Part shown: piece after piece, positions 1 through 8,183 of the stretch
Layout: the number at the start of each line of letters is the position of its first letter
Position numbering within the stretch: position 1 is the first letter of the stretch
Assembly (NCBI RefSeq): GCF_030719295.1
Contig: NZ_CP120997.1
Span: forward strand, 1,984,001-2,048,000
DNA length: 64,000 bases
From: Streptomyces sp. Mut1
GTDB lineage: Bacteria; Actinomycetota; Actinomycetes; Streptomycetales; Streptomycetaceae
Direction of reading: 5' to 3'
The notes under the pieces: model-generated
Databases searched by the model: none
Seen by the model: only the letters and a program-made list of their open reading frames with translations
Told to the model about the DNA's origin: nothing
Program-made: the position numbers and the translations under genes

Positions 1-52
1 CGCCGACATAATCGGCCGGAGGATCCAGATACGGCACCATGACCCAGCCCAT
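1..52 (-). CDS. Partial start of an unidentified protein, running off the left edge
   Basis: Reading leftwards, an ATG lies six bases after a good ribosome-binding site (GGAAGG on the minus strand). The frame stays open for all 17 codons before the window ends and begins MGWVMVPYLDPPADYVG. I do not recognise the product. The first hairpin of the window sits just upstream and would form part of its leader. Too little is visible to call a function, and it could be a chance frame. Confidence 0.35.
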   Translation of the reverse strand, partial: MGWVMVPYLDPPADYVG

Positions 53-70
53 GCCATTCCTTCCTGACTG

Positions 71-111
71 CACCACATGAGACAACGTCCAAGACGTCGT
101 CTCATGTGGTG
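71..111. repeat. Large near-perfect inverted repeat (19-bp arms, 3-nt loop)
   Basis: The arms at 71-89 and 93-111 pair over 19 positions with one mismatch around a three-base loop. The hairpin directly abuts the 3' end of the decayed transposase fragment, where the similarity to IS5-type proteins stops. It may be a fused insertion-sequence end, a terminator or a small mobile remnant. No T-tract follows on either strand. Confidence 0.7.
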
Positions 112-112
112 A

Positions 113-330
113 CTCGATGCCACGTCGCGCGATCTTTTGGTGTGATGCTCCGGTTCCGCAGCCAGTGGCGGATCTCCGAGTAGTCGTACCCCTTCCCTGC
201 GCGGAGTTCGGTGGGGCTGCGACGTCGGATCCCGCGCCACGAGCACACGACCGGAAGAGCCATGTCGGGAAGCGCGCCCGTGCAGCGGAGCCGGGGTGCC
301 TTGATGAGTTGGAGAAACCTGCAACGTCCC
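113..330 (-). pseudogene. Decayed IS5-family transposase fragment with frameshift
   Basis: The minus strand between about 300 and 113 encodes a stretch typical of the C-terminal part of IS5-type DDE transposases: an RRRSP linker, AGKGYDYSEIRHWLR and, after a one-base slip in a run of four A residues, KIARRGIES. In intact relatives the next residues run on to a conserved H-R-W-x-x-E-R-T segment holding the catalytic glutamate. Here the match stops at the 71-111 hairpin. An in-frame TGA lies near 330 and no N-terminal catalytic region is visible. It is therefore a dead, frameshifted remnant. The family assignment rests on remembered consensus, not a search, and the upstream boundary is approximate. 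Confidence 0.6.
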
Positions 331-517
331 GGAGCTCAAGGCCTGCCCCGTAACTGCTGCTTGCCACGAGTGCTGTGCCCTTCCCCGGGTCGGGTTCTTA
401 TGAGCTCAGGAACGTTGTCAGTGGGCGAGGGCAGACTGACGTCGCCATGGACAAGGTGTACTTGGGCCGCCCGTTCGGGCCTGACGGCCCGCGGGCGGCC
501 CAGAGCTGATCATGGCT

Positions 518-560
518 GCGGGCGGGTCACCTCGGTTGAACCGGGTGGCCCGCCCGCTTT
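518..560 (-). terminator. Terminator-like hairpin downstream of glnA2
   Basis: GC-rich arms at 518-537 and 539-557 fold into a long stem with a few G-U pairs, about 30 bases past the glnA2 stop codon. No strong U-tract follows, which is usual for Streptomyces terminators. Confidence 0.55.
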
Positions 561-586
561 CTGGTCTCTGGGCGCCTGACCTGCGT

Positions 587-1948
587 CTACAGCACCGGCA
601 GCAGGTTCTTCAGCTCGAAGGCCGTGACCTCGCTGCGGTACTCCTCCCACTCGCGCTTCTTGTTGCGCAGGAAGAAGTCGAAGACGTGCTCGCCGAGGGT
701 TTCGGCGACCAGTTCGCTCTTCTCCATGAGGGAGATCGCCTCGCCCAGGTTCTGCGGGAGGGGTTCGATGCCCATCGCGCGGCGTTCCGCGTCGGAGAGG
801 GCCCAGACGTCGTCGTCGGCGCCGGCCGGGAGTTCGTAGCCTTCCTCGATGCCCTTGAGGCCGGCGGCGAGGAGGACCGCGTAGGTGAGGTAGGGGTTCG
901 CGCCGGAGTCGATGGAGCGGACCTCGACGCGGGCCGAGCCGGTCTTGCCGGGCTTGTACATCGGGACGCGGATCAGCGCGGAGCGGTTGTTGTGGCCCCA
1001 GCAGATGTACGAGGGGGCCTCGCCGCCGGCGCCCGCCGCGCGGGAGGAGCCGCCCCAGATGCGCTTGTAGGAGTTGACCCACTGGTTGGTGACGGCGGAG
1101 ATCTCCGCCGCGTGCCGGAGCAGGCCTGCGATGAAGGAGCGGCCGACCTTGGAGAGCTGGTACTCCGCGCCGGACTCGTAGAAGGCGTTGCGGTCGCCCT
1201 CGAAGAGGGAGAGGTGGGTGTGCATGCCCGAGCCGGGGTACTCCGAGAACGGCTTCGGCATGAACGTCGCCTGCACGCCCTGCTCCAGCGCGACCTGCTT
1301 CATGACCAGGCGGAAGGTCATGATGTTGTCGGCCGTCGACAGCGCGTCCGCGTACCGCAGGTCGATCTCCTGTTGGCCGGGCGCGCCCTCGTGGTGGCTG
1401 AACTCGACCGAGATGCCCATGGATTCGAGCATGGTGATGGCCTGGCGGCGGAAGTCCATGCCGACGTTCTGCGGGGTGTGGTCGAAGTAGCCGGAGCTGT
1501 CGGCGGGGGTGGGCCGGGTACCGTCGACCGGCTTGTCCTTCAGCAGGTAGAACTCGATCTCCGGGTGGGTGTAGAAGGTGAAGCCCAGGTCGGAGGTCTT
1601 GGCCAGGATGCGCTTGAGCACGTACCGCGGGTCGGCGAAGGACGGCGAGCCGTCCGGCATCAGGATGTCGCAGAACATGCGGGCCGTGCCCGGGGCCTCC
1701 GCGCGCCACGGCAGGATCTGGAACGTGCCCGGGTCCGGCTTGGCGATCATGTCCGACTCGTACACCCGGGCGAAGCCCTCGATGGCGGAGCCGTCGAAGC
1801 CGATGCCCTCGTCGAACGCCTGCTCCAGCTCGGCGGGGGCGACGGCCACGGACTTGAGGTAACCGAGGACATCGGTGAACCACAGCCGTACGAACCGGAT
1901 GTCGCGCTCCTCAAGGGTCCTGAGGACGAATTCCTGCTGCTTGTCCAT
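587..1948 (-). CDS. glnA2: Glutamine synthetase-like enzyme of the GlnA2 class
   Basis: 453-residue type I glutamine-synthetase fold protein. The N-terminus (MDKQQEFVLRTLEERDIRFV) and length match the actinobacterial GlnA2 lineage rather than the 469-residue housekeeping GlnA. An N-terminal beta-grasp segment is followed by the catalytic domain, with EIDLRYAD, SGMHTHLSL, the NRSALIRVP nucleotide/arginine loop and VRSIDSGANPYL. The loop that carries the adenylylated Tyr in GlnA reads DDDVWALSD here, so the Tyr is replaced by Trp and control by adenylylation is unlikely. In S. coelicolor the GlnA2 orthologue has been reported to act as a gamma-glutamylpolyamine synthetase, so polyamine use may be its job rather than ammonium assimilation. 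The ATG is chosen for its AAGGA ribosome site. It is divergent from the DUF3105 gene. Confidence 0.92.
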   Translation of the reverse strand: MDKQQEFVLRTLEERDIRFVRLWFTDVLGYLKSVAVAPAELEQAFDEGIGFDGSAIEGFARVYESDMIAKPDPGTFQILPWRAEAPGTARMFCDILMPDGSPSFADPRYVLKRILAKTSDLGFTFYTHPEIEFYLLKDKPVDGTRPTPADSSGYFDHTPQNVGMDFRRQAITMLESMGISVEFSHHEGAPGQQEIDLRYADALSTADNIMTFRLVMKQVALEQGVQATFMPKPFSEYPGSGMHTHLSLFEGDRNAFYESGAEYQLSKVGRSFIAGLLRHAAEISAVTNQWVNSYKRIWGGSSRAAGAGGEAPSYICWGHNNRSALIRVPMYKPGKTGSARVEVRSIDSGANPYLTYAVLLAAGLKGIEEGYELPAGADDDVWALSDAERRAMGIEPLPQNLGEAISLMEKSELVAETLGEHVFDFFLRNKKREWEEYRSEVTAFELKNLLPVL

Positions 1949-2009
1949 AGCCACATCCTTGCAGTTCAGACGGTCTGTGCTCCACCTCCCGGGGCTGGGG
2001 AGAGACTCC

Positions 2010-2041
2010 AGTATCGCGACCCCGGATTTCCCCCAGATTAC
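2010..2041 (-). promoter_or_regulatory. Possible glnA2 promoter with a GlnR-like site
   Basis: On the minus strand a GATACT -10-like hexamer (2015-2010) lies about 60 bases before the glnA2 start. Just upstream, GTAAT-n6-GAAAT (2041-2026) resembles one half of a GlnR box (gTnAc-n6-GaAAc), with C to T in both half sites. Only a single half-pair is visible, so this is weak. Confidence 0.25.
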
Positions 2042-2191
2042 GCACCCGACGTGACGTGGAGCACCCGGCCACCCACTACGATCGGCGCCCATGGTGCGAG
2101 CAGGGCCCAGCCGCCTCGCCACCGCCCCGCGCGCACCGGATTCCCGCTCTCCCCGTCCCCCTCATCACCCCTTCGCAGAAGGACCCACGAC

Positions 2192-2869
2192 ATGAGCTAC
2201 GACCGCAGGACCCGCATGGAGCAGATGCGCAGCGCCGACCGCGCGCGCGACCGCCGCAACCGCGTCCTGGTCATAGGCGCAGGCGCCCTCGTCGTCGCCG
2301 GGCTCGTCACCTTCGGTACGTACACGATCCTCGACAAGTCCGACGCCTCGGCCAGTTCGATGAGCGGTGACGACAAGGGTGCGAAGGGCTCGGACCAGAA
2401 GGACGGGGACCTGGCCACCGGGCCCATCGAGGGCGAGAAGTCCTGGGACGCGGCGAAGCTGGGCCGCGACCATGTCCAGGAGGACGTGAAGTACCCCATG
2501 AGGCCCCCGGTCGGCGGTGACCACAATCCCGTCTGGATGAACTGCGACGGCGAGGTGTACAAGAAGGCCATCCCCGACGTGAACGCCGTGCACGCCCTGG
2601 AGCACGGTTCCGTATGGGTGACGTACACGGACGACGCGCCGGCCTCCGATGTCGACAAGCTCGCCGACCGGGTGTCGAAGACGCCGTACTCGCTGATGAG
2701 CCCCTACAAGGACCAGACCGGTGCCATCATGCTGACCGCCTGGGGCAAGCAGGTCACCGTGGACGGCGCGGACGACCCGCGGGTGGCGCAGTTCTTCGCC
2801 CATTACGTGCAGGGCCCGCAGACGCCCGAGCCGGGCGCCGCCTGCACGGGCGGACTGAGCGCGCCCTGA
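2192..2869 (+). CDS. DUF3105 membrane-anchored protein
   Basis: 225 residues. A basic N-terminus is followed by one transmembrane helix (about residues 25-47), a short acidic/serine linker and an extracytoplasmic domain. Conserved pieces PPVGGDH, WMNCDGEVY and HALEHGSVWVTY identify the actinobacterial DUF3105 family, whose function is unknown. The His and Cys residues suggest metal or redox chemistry outside the membrane, but that is inference. The ATG is supported by GAAGGA seven bases upstream. It is transcribed divergently from glnA2 across about 240 bp, an association I recall being common in Streptomyces. It is not obviously in operon with the CBS gene, about 150 bp downstream. Confidence 0.85.
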   Translation: MSYDRRTRMEQMRSADRARDRRNRVLVIGAGALVVAGLVTFGTYTILDKSDASASSMSGDDKGAKGSDQKDGDLATGPIEGEKSWDAAKLGRDHVQEDVKYPMRPPVGGDHNPVWMNCDGEVYKKAIPDVNAVHALEHGSVWVTYTDDAPASDVDKLADRVSKTPYSLMSPYKDQTGAIMLTAWGKQVTVDGADDPRVAQFFAHYVQGPQTPEPGAACTGGLSAP

Positions 2870-3023
2870 GCCGTCACTGGCATGCCCTTGTACGAAAAGT
2901 TCCCCTGTGAGGTAAATACACCCGAATGGCCGATAGCGGTCGCGTCGCCCGAACGGGCCCATGACGATGGGTTCGCTCGGGGACGCACGTACGGCTGCCC
3001 ATCGGCACGCAGGAGGAATCCCC

Positions 3024-3458
3024 ATGACCACCGCCAAGGACATCATGCACACCGGCGCCACCTGGATCCCGGCGCACGAGACCCTCGACCGCGCCGCCCA
3101 GCTCATGCGTGAGCACCACGTCGGCGCGCTGCCCATCTCGGCCAGCGGCGAGGAGGACCGGATGATCGGCATCCTCACGGACCGCGACATCGTGGTCGGC
3201 TGTGTGGCCGAGGGCCGCGACCCGTCCAAGGTCACCGCGGGCGACCTCGCCCAGGGCACGCCCCGCTGGATCGAGGCGGACGCGGACGTGGAAGCCGTGC
3301 TCCGGGAGATGCAGAACCACCGCATCCGCCGGCTCCCGGTCGTCGAGGACAAGAAGCTGATCGGCATGATCAGCGAGGCCGACCTGGCCCGGCACCTCTC
3401 CGACGACCAGATCGCCGACTGGGCGGAACAGGTCTACGCGCGGACCTCCACCGGCTGA
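3024..3458 (+). CDS. CBS-pair domain protein
   Basis: 144 residues consisting almost entirely of two CBS motifs: the first from about residue 6 (AKDIMHTGATWIP) to 60 (GILTDRDIVVGC), the second from about 75 to 130 (GMISEADLARHL). Stand-alone CBS pairs form dimers that bind adenosine nucleotides and act as energy or redox sensors. The partner protein is unknown. The start codon has an excellent AGGAGGAAT ribosome site; an upstream in-frame ATG (2961) lacks one. The gene precedes nadE on the same strand with a 73-bp gap, so co-transcription is possible but not required. Confidence 0.88.
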   Translation: MTTAKDIMHTGATWIPAHETLDRAAQLMREHHVGALPISASGEEDRMIGILTDRDIVVGCVAEGRDPSKVTAGDLAQGTPRWIEADADVEAVLREMQNHRIRRLPVVEDKKLIGMISEADLARHLSDDQIADWAEQVYARTSTG

Positions 3459-3531
3459 TCCACCGCGGGCGTCGTTGCTTTTACCCGGCCCGCCAGGACA
3501 TCGCGTCAGTCAGACGATTAGAGTGGGTCGC

Positions 3532-5286
3532 GTGCCTCAACTACGCCTCGCACTGAATCAGATCGACTCGACCGTCGGCGACCTCGCCGGCAACGCCGAG
3601 GCGATCGTCCACTGGACCCGGCACTCCGCCGAACAGGGCGCCCACTTCGTGGCGTTCCCCGAGATGGTGCTGACCGGTTACCCCGTCGAGGACCTGGCCC
3701 TGCGGTCGTCCTTCGTCGAGGCGTCACGCGACGCGCTGCGCGCGCTCGCCGCCCGCCTCGACGCGGAGGGCCTCGGGGAGCTCCCCGTCCTCGTCGGCTA
3801 CCTCGACCGCTCGGAGTTCGCCGCGGAGCGCTACGGCCAGCCCGCCGGGTCGCCGCGCAACGCCGCCGCGGTGCTGCACCGCGGCGGGATCGCGCTGAAC
3901 TTCGCCAAGCACCACCTGCCCAACTACGGCGTCTTCGACGAGTTCCGGTACTTCGTGCCGGGCGACTCGATGCCCGTCGTACGCGTGCACGGCATCGATG
4001 TCGCACTCGCGATCTGCGAGGACCTCTGGCAGGACGGCGGCCGGGTCCCGGCGGCGCGCGCCGCCGGGGCCGGGCTGCTGCTGTCGGTCAACGCCTCGCC
4101 GTACGAGCGGGACAAGGACGACACCCGGCTGGAACTGGTGCGCAAGCGCGCCCGGGAGGCCGGCTGCACGACCGCCTACCTCGCGATGATCGGCGGCCAG
4201 GACGAGCTGGTCTTCGACGGCGACTCGATCGTGGTCGACCGGGAGGGCGAGGTCATCGCCCGCGCCCCCCAGTTTGCCGAGGGCAGCGTCATCCTCGACC
4301 TGGAGCTGCCGGCCGCCTCCGCCGACGCGCCGTCGGGCGAGGTCAACGACAGCCTGCAAATCGACCACGTGGTCCTCTCCGAGGAGCCGCTGGCGCCGTA
4401 CGAGGCCGAGCTGGCCGGTGGTTACGCGGACCGGCTGGACGACGACGAGGAGCTGTACACGGCCCTCGTGGTGGGCCTGCGGGCGTACGCGGCGAAGAAC
4501 GGCTTCACCAGCGTGCTGATCGGGCTCTCCGGCGGCATCGACTCCGCGCTGGTCGCCGCCATCGCCTGCGACGCGCTGGGCGCGCAGCAGGTGTACGGGG
4601 TCTCGATGCCGTCGAAGTACTCCTCGGACCACTCCAAGGGCGACGCGGCCGAGCTGGCCCGGCGCACCGGGCTGAACTACCGGACCGTCCCGATCGAGCC
4701 GATGTTCGACGCGTACATGGGGTCGCTGGGGCTCACCGGGCTGGCCGAGGAGAACCTCCAGTCGCGGCTGCGCGGCACGACGCTGATGGCCATCTCCAAC
4801 CAGGAGGGCCAGATCGTCCTGGCCCCCGGCAACAAGTCGGAGCTGGCCGTCGGCTACTCGACGCTGTACGGGGACTCGGTCGGCGCGTACGGGCCGATCA
4901 AGGACGTGTACAAGACCTCGGTCTTCCGGCTGGCGAAGTGGCGCAACCGGGCCGCCGAGGAGCGCGGGCAGACGCCGCCGATCCCGGAGGCGTCCATCAC
5001 CAAGCCGCCCAGCGCCGAGCTGCGGCCCGGCCAGGTCGACACGGACTCGCTGCCGGACTACGACGTGCTGGACCGCGTCCTGGAGCTGTACGTCGACCGC
5101 GACCAGGGGCTCGACGCGATCGTCGCGGCCGGTTTCGACCGGGCTCTGGTGGCGAAGACGCTGCGGATGGTGGACGCGGCGGAGTACAAGCGGCGGCAGT
5201 ACCCGCCGGGGACGAAGATCTCGCCCAAGGGGTTCGGCAAGGACCGGCGGCTGCCGATCACCAACCGGTGGCGCGAGGCCGGCTGA
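3532..5286 (+). CDS. nadE: Glutamine-dependent NAD(+) synthetase
   Basis: 584 residues, two domains. The N-terminal nitrilase-type amidase (about 1-270) has the catalytic triad Glu44 (FPEMVLTGYP), Lys126 (NFAKHHLPNY) and Cys162 (AICEDLW), and would release ammonia from glutamine. The C-terminal NAD synthase domain (about 300-584) has the pyrophosphatase-type P-loop GLSGGIDSALVAA (SGGIDS at 333-338) and LAPGNKSELAVGY; it adenylates nicotinate adenine dinucleotide and amidates it to NAD. The protein is shorter than the roughly 680-residue mycobacterial enzyme, but both active sites are intact. A GTG start is chosen because homologues begin MPQLRLALNQID. The last step of NAD synthesis is cytoplasmic and essential. 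Confidence 0.95.
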   Translation: MPQLRLALNQIDSTVGDLAGNAEAIVHWTRHSAEQGAHFVAFPEMVLTGYPVEDLALRSSFVEASRDALRALAARLDAEGLGELPVLVGYLDRSEFAAERYGQPAGSPRNAAAVLHRGGIALNFAKHHLPNYGVFDEFRYFVPGDSMPVVRVHGIDVALAICEDLWQDGGRVPAARAAGAGLLLSVNASPYERDKDDTRLELVRKRAREAGCTTAYLAMIGGQDELVFDGDSIVVDREGEVIARAPQFAEGSVILDLELPAASADAPSGEVNDSLQIDHVVLSEEPLAPYEAELAGGYADRLDDDEELYTALVVGLRAYAAKNGFTSVLIGLSGGIDSALVAAIACDALGAQQVYGVSMPSKYSSDHSKGDAAELARRTGLNYRTVPIEPMFDAYMGSLGLTGLAEENLQSRLRGTTLMAISNQEGQIVLAPGNKSELAVGYSTLYGDSVGAYGPIKDVYKTSVFRLAKWRNRAAEERGQTPPIPEASITKPPSAELRPGQVDTDSLPDYDVLDRVLELYVDRDQGLDAIVAAGFDRALVAKTLRMVDAAEYKRRQYPPGTKISPKGFGKDRRLPITNRWREAG

Positions 5287-5308
5287 CGCCGGCGGGTCTC
5301 CGGGTACG

Positions 5309-5357
5309 CCGGCCCGTCCGGTGCTGGGGGTTTGTCCTCAAGCGCCGGACGGGCCGG
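5309..5357 (+). terminator. Terminator hairpin after nadE
   Basis: A perfect 13-bp stem (5309-5321 with 5345-5357) closes a loop containing a short T-rich stretch. The descending arm is the core of the first copy of the repeat array that follows, so the terminator is built from a repeat unit plus an inverted partial copy. Confidence 0.65.
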
Positions 5358-5567
5358 ATGCGGCCGACGCCACCGGGTCAGCTGATGTCTTGTCGTCGAG
5401 CACCGGACGGGTCGGATGCGGCGGGTCCCGGTCAGTGACCGCCCAGCCGGGCCGAGGTGTTGTCCCCAAACGGCCGGACGGGCCGGATGCGGCCGACGCC
5501 ACCGGGTCAGTGGTGGCCCGTCGCGGCTGACGTGCTGTCGTCGAACGCCGGACGGGCCGGGTTCTGG
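5333..5567. repeat. Four direct copies of a GCCGGACGGGCC-centred repeat
   Basis: Copies lie at about 5333-5381, 5391-5435, 5461-5510 and 5536-5567. Copies one and three are nearly identical over roughly 49 bases; two and four are shorter or diverged. Each has the form TGTCntCnAnCGCCGGACGGGCCGGAT. Units like this are, from memory, widespread between Streptomyces genes and often act as terminators in inverted pairs. The last two copies overlap the 3' end of the downstream MFS gene and supply its C-terminal tail. Confidence 0.8.
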
Positions 5568-6733
5568 CGTGCCACCACCTTTGACCTGCCGCCGTCGCGG
5601 TCCAGGACGCCCGCCGTGACCGCCACCGCCAGGCCCGCCACCGCGAGGGCCGCGCCGACCAGGGCGGGGGACGTCCAGCCCCAGCCCGCCGCGATGGCCA
5701 CGCCGCCGAGCCAGGCGCCGCCCGCGTTGGCCAGGTTGAACGCGGAGTGGTTGGAGGCCGACGCCAGGGTCGGGGCGTCCTTGGCCTTGTTCATGACGAG
5801 CATCTGGAGCGGTGTGGTCGTCATGAAGCCGACGCCGCCCAGCAGCACCACCATCACGAGCGCGGCCCACTTCACCTGCGCGGCGAACGGGAAGACCACC
5901 AGGACCACGGCGAGCGCGCCGAGTGATCCGTACAGCGTCGGGCGCAGTGCCCGGTCCGTGAGCGGGCCCGCGGCGAGGGCGCCCAGGGTCATGCCGATGC
6001 CGAAGAGCGCCAGCACCAGCGTCACGGAGGACTCGCCGAAGCCCATCGCCTCGGTCGTCATCGCCGAGAGGTAGGAGTACACGGCGAAGACCCCGGCGAA
6101 GCCGAAGACGGCGGTGAGCAGGCCGAGCAGCACCTGCCGGTTGCCCAGGGCGCGCAGCTCGTGGCGGACGTTCTGGTGGGCCTCGACCGGAATCTGCGGG
6201 ATCAGCCGGGCGAGGGCCGCCATCGCGCAGACGCCGATGGCCGCGACCACCAGGAAGGTGGCCCGCCAGCCGAGGTGCTGGCCGAGCAGGGTCGCGGCGG
6301 GTACGCCGACGATGTTGGCGACGGTCAGGCCGAGGAACATCGTGGCGACGGCGCGCGCCCGGCGCCCCTCGGGGACCAGCCGGGAGGCGACGACGGCGCC
6401 GACGCCGAAGAACGCGCCGTGCGGCAGTCCCGCCAGCAGCCGGCCCGCGATCAGCCAGCCGAAGCCGGGGGCGAGCGCGGAGGCGAGGTTGCCGACGGTG
6501 AACAGGGCCATCAGCAGCAGGAGCATCCGCTTGCGCGGGATGCGTGAGCCGACGGCGGTGAGCAGCGGGGCACCCAGCACCACACCGATCGCGTACGCCG
6601 ACACCAGGTAGCCGGCCGTGGGGACGGAGGTGCCCAGATCGTCCGCGACGTTGGGCAGCAGGCCCATCATCACGAACTCGGTGGTGCCGATGCCGAAGGC
6701 GCTCACGGCCAGCGCGAGCAGGGCCAGGGGCAT
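5507..6733 (-). CDS. MFS drug/sugar efflux transporter (DHA1, AraJ/Cml-like)
   Basis: 408 residues with 12 predicted transmembrane helices. The first helix reads FGIGTTEFVMMGLLP, characteristic of the DHA1 family that includes AraJ, YdhP and chloramphenicol exporters. A proton-coupled antiport role at the cytoplasmic membrane is expected; the substrate is unknown. The C-terminal tail (PARPAFDDSTSAATGHH) is encoded by the intergenic repeat array, so the native stop was probably lost or the tail is dispensable. The ATG at 6733 has AGGAG on the minus strand close by. A perfect palindrome lies about 160 bp upstream. Confidence 0.88.
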   Translation of the reverse strand: MPLALLALAVSAFGIGTTEFVMMGLLPNVADDLGTSVPTAGYLVSAYAIGVVLGAPLLTAVGSRIPRKRMLLLLMALFTVGNLASALAPGFGWLIAGRLLAGLPHGAFFGVGAVVASRLVPEGRRARAVATMFLGLTVANIVGVPAATLLGQHLGWRATFLVVAAIGVCAMAALARLIPQIPVEAHQNVRHELRALGNRQVLLGLLTAVFGFAGVFAVYSYLSAMTTEAMGFGESSVTLVLALFGIGMTLGALAAGPLTDRALRPTLYGSLGALAVVLVVFPFAAQVKWAALVMVVLLGGVGFMTTTPLQMLVMNKAKDAPTLASASNHSAFNLANAGGAWLGGVAIAAGWGWTSPALVGAALAVAGLAVAVTAGVLDRDGGRSKVVARQNPARPAFDDSTSAATGHH

Positions 6734-6895
6734 GAGGAGAAACCTTTCCGCGGAGAGCCCCGCCCGGCGCCCGGGACCCGGTCGGGGCCTGCGGGGGTGC
6801 GGGAGGGACGGGAGGAACGTGGCCGTACGCGTACCGGCGCGGTCCGCCGGGTGGGCGGGGCGGACGGTGGCGGACCGGCCTCTTCGCCGGCGGCC

Positions 6896-6914
6896 TTGTT
6901 CCCGTTCGGAACAA
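6896..6914. promoter_or_regulatory. Operator-like palindrome upstream of the MFS gene
   Basis: TTGTTCC and GGAACAA form a perfect 7-bp inverted repeat separated by CGTTC. It is an AT-rich island in a GC-rich intergenic stretch, about 160 bp upstream of the efflux gene, and has the size of a TetR/MarR/HxlR-type operator. No regulator gene adjoins it. Confidence 0.4.
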
Positions 6915-6958
6915 AGTCTCTCAGAGGTCGGACACCCCTGGGTGAACGGCCCGTTACG

Positions 6959-7981
6959 TCAGAGCTTGACGCGGGCGGCGATCGGGAGATGGTCGCTGCC
7001 GGTGGCCGGGAGCGTCCAGGACGACATCGGCTCGACGCCCTTGACCATGATCTGGTCGATCCGGGCCATCGGGAACGACGCGGGCCAGCTGAACCCGAAG
7101 CCGTCACCGGCCGCGCCCTGGGTGGAGCGCATCTGGGAGGTGACCGCGTTGAGCGCGCGGTCGTTCATCGTGCCGTTGAGGTCGCCGAGCAGGGCGACCC
7201 GGGCGAGGGACTCGTGCGAGATGGCCTTGCCCAGCGCGTCCGCGCTCTGGTCGCGCTGGTTGGCGGTGAAGCCGGCGTGGAGCTTGACCCGTACGGACGG
7301 CAGGTGCGCCACGTAGACGGCGAGCGGGCCCTCGGGCGTGGCGACGGTGGTGCGCATGGCGCGGACCCAGCCCATCTTGAGGTCCACCGGCCGGGTGTCG
7401 CTGAGCCGGTACTTGCTCCACAGGCCGACGGTCCCCTGCACGGAGTGGTAGCGGTAGGTGCCGGAGAGCGCCTTCTCGTACGCCGCGACCTTGCCCGCGG
7501 GAAGTTCCTGGAGGGCGACGACGTCCGCGCCGGAGCCCGCGACCTGCTCGGCGGTGGCGGCGGGGTCGGGGTTGTCGGCGTTGACGTTGTGGGTGGCGAC
7601 GGTGAGATCGCCGCCGCTGCCCGACTTGTCGGTGAGCAGCCCGCCGAACACGTTGAGCCAGACCACGACCGGCAGCAGCAGTGCGATCAGGGCGGTCGCC
7701 GAGCGGCGCACCAGGCCCAGGATCAGCAGCAGCGGGATGAACACGGCGATCCACGGCAGGAACGTCTCGGAGAGGCTGCCCAGGTTGCCGATGGTGTTCG
7801 GGATGCGGGCGTGGAAGGCCATCACGAGGGTCAGCAGCACCGAGCAGCAGGCCAGGACGATCCCGCGGCGCCAGATGCCCCGGTCCTTCATCAGTCTCTC
7901 GCGCAGGTCCCGGAAGCGGGATCCGGAGCGCTGCGGCTCCGTGCCGCCGGTCTCCGTGTCCGCCCTGTACGCCTGCGCCAT
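6959..7981 (-). CDS. Membrane-anchored endonuclease/exonuclease/phosphatase (EEP) family protein, VanJ-like
   Basis: 340 residues. Three transmembrane helices (about 40-58, 73-91 and 95-113) are followed by an EEP catalytic domain (about 125-340). Catalytic landmarks are present: THNVN, VVALQEL (metal-binding Glu), LLGDLNGT and GSDHLPI (catalytic Asp-His). The three-helix plus EEP architecture is that of VanJ, a Streptomyces protein reported to give teicoplanin resistance and proposed to act on undecaprenyl-type lipid phosphates. A paralogue of VanJ is, I recall, located near panB in S. coelicolor. The substrate here is inferred. The start with GAGGA eight bases upstream is preferred over an upstream ATG. 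Confidence 0.85.
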   Translation of the reverse strand: MAQAYRADTETGGTEPQRSGSRFRDLRERLMKDRGIWRRGIVLACCSVLLTLVMAFHARIPNTIGNLGSLSETFLPWIAVFIPLLLILGLVRRSATALIALLLPVVVWLNVFGGLLTDKSGSGGDLTVATHNVNADNPDPAATAEQVAGSGADVVALQELPAGKVAAYEKALSGTYRYHSVQGTVGLWSKYRLSDTRPVDLKMGWVRAMRTTVATPEGPLAVYVAHLPSVRVKLHAGFTANQRDQSADALGKAISHESLARVALLGDLNGTMNDRALNAVTSQMRSTQGAAGDGFGFSWPASFPMARIDQIMVKGVEPMSSWTLPATGSDHLPIAARVKL

Positions 7982-8183
7982 CGCACTGTCCTCACTGCCT
8001 TGCCGTACACATCGCCGCGCCCCCGACCCTAGGGGATGCGCGATGTGTTTCATGCCGCCGACTCATGCCTCCGTCGGCTGCCGTACTGCCACGAGGACGT
8101 AGCGGGCGGCGCCGGCAGTTCCGGCCTGGGGCGGTACGCGCGGGTCTGTGACGAAGCCCGCACACTCGTACCCGCCCGGCGCG

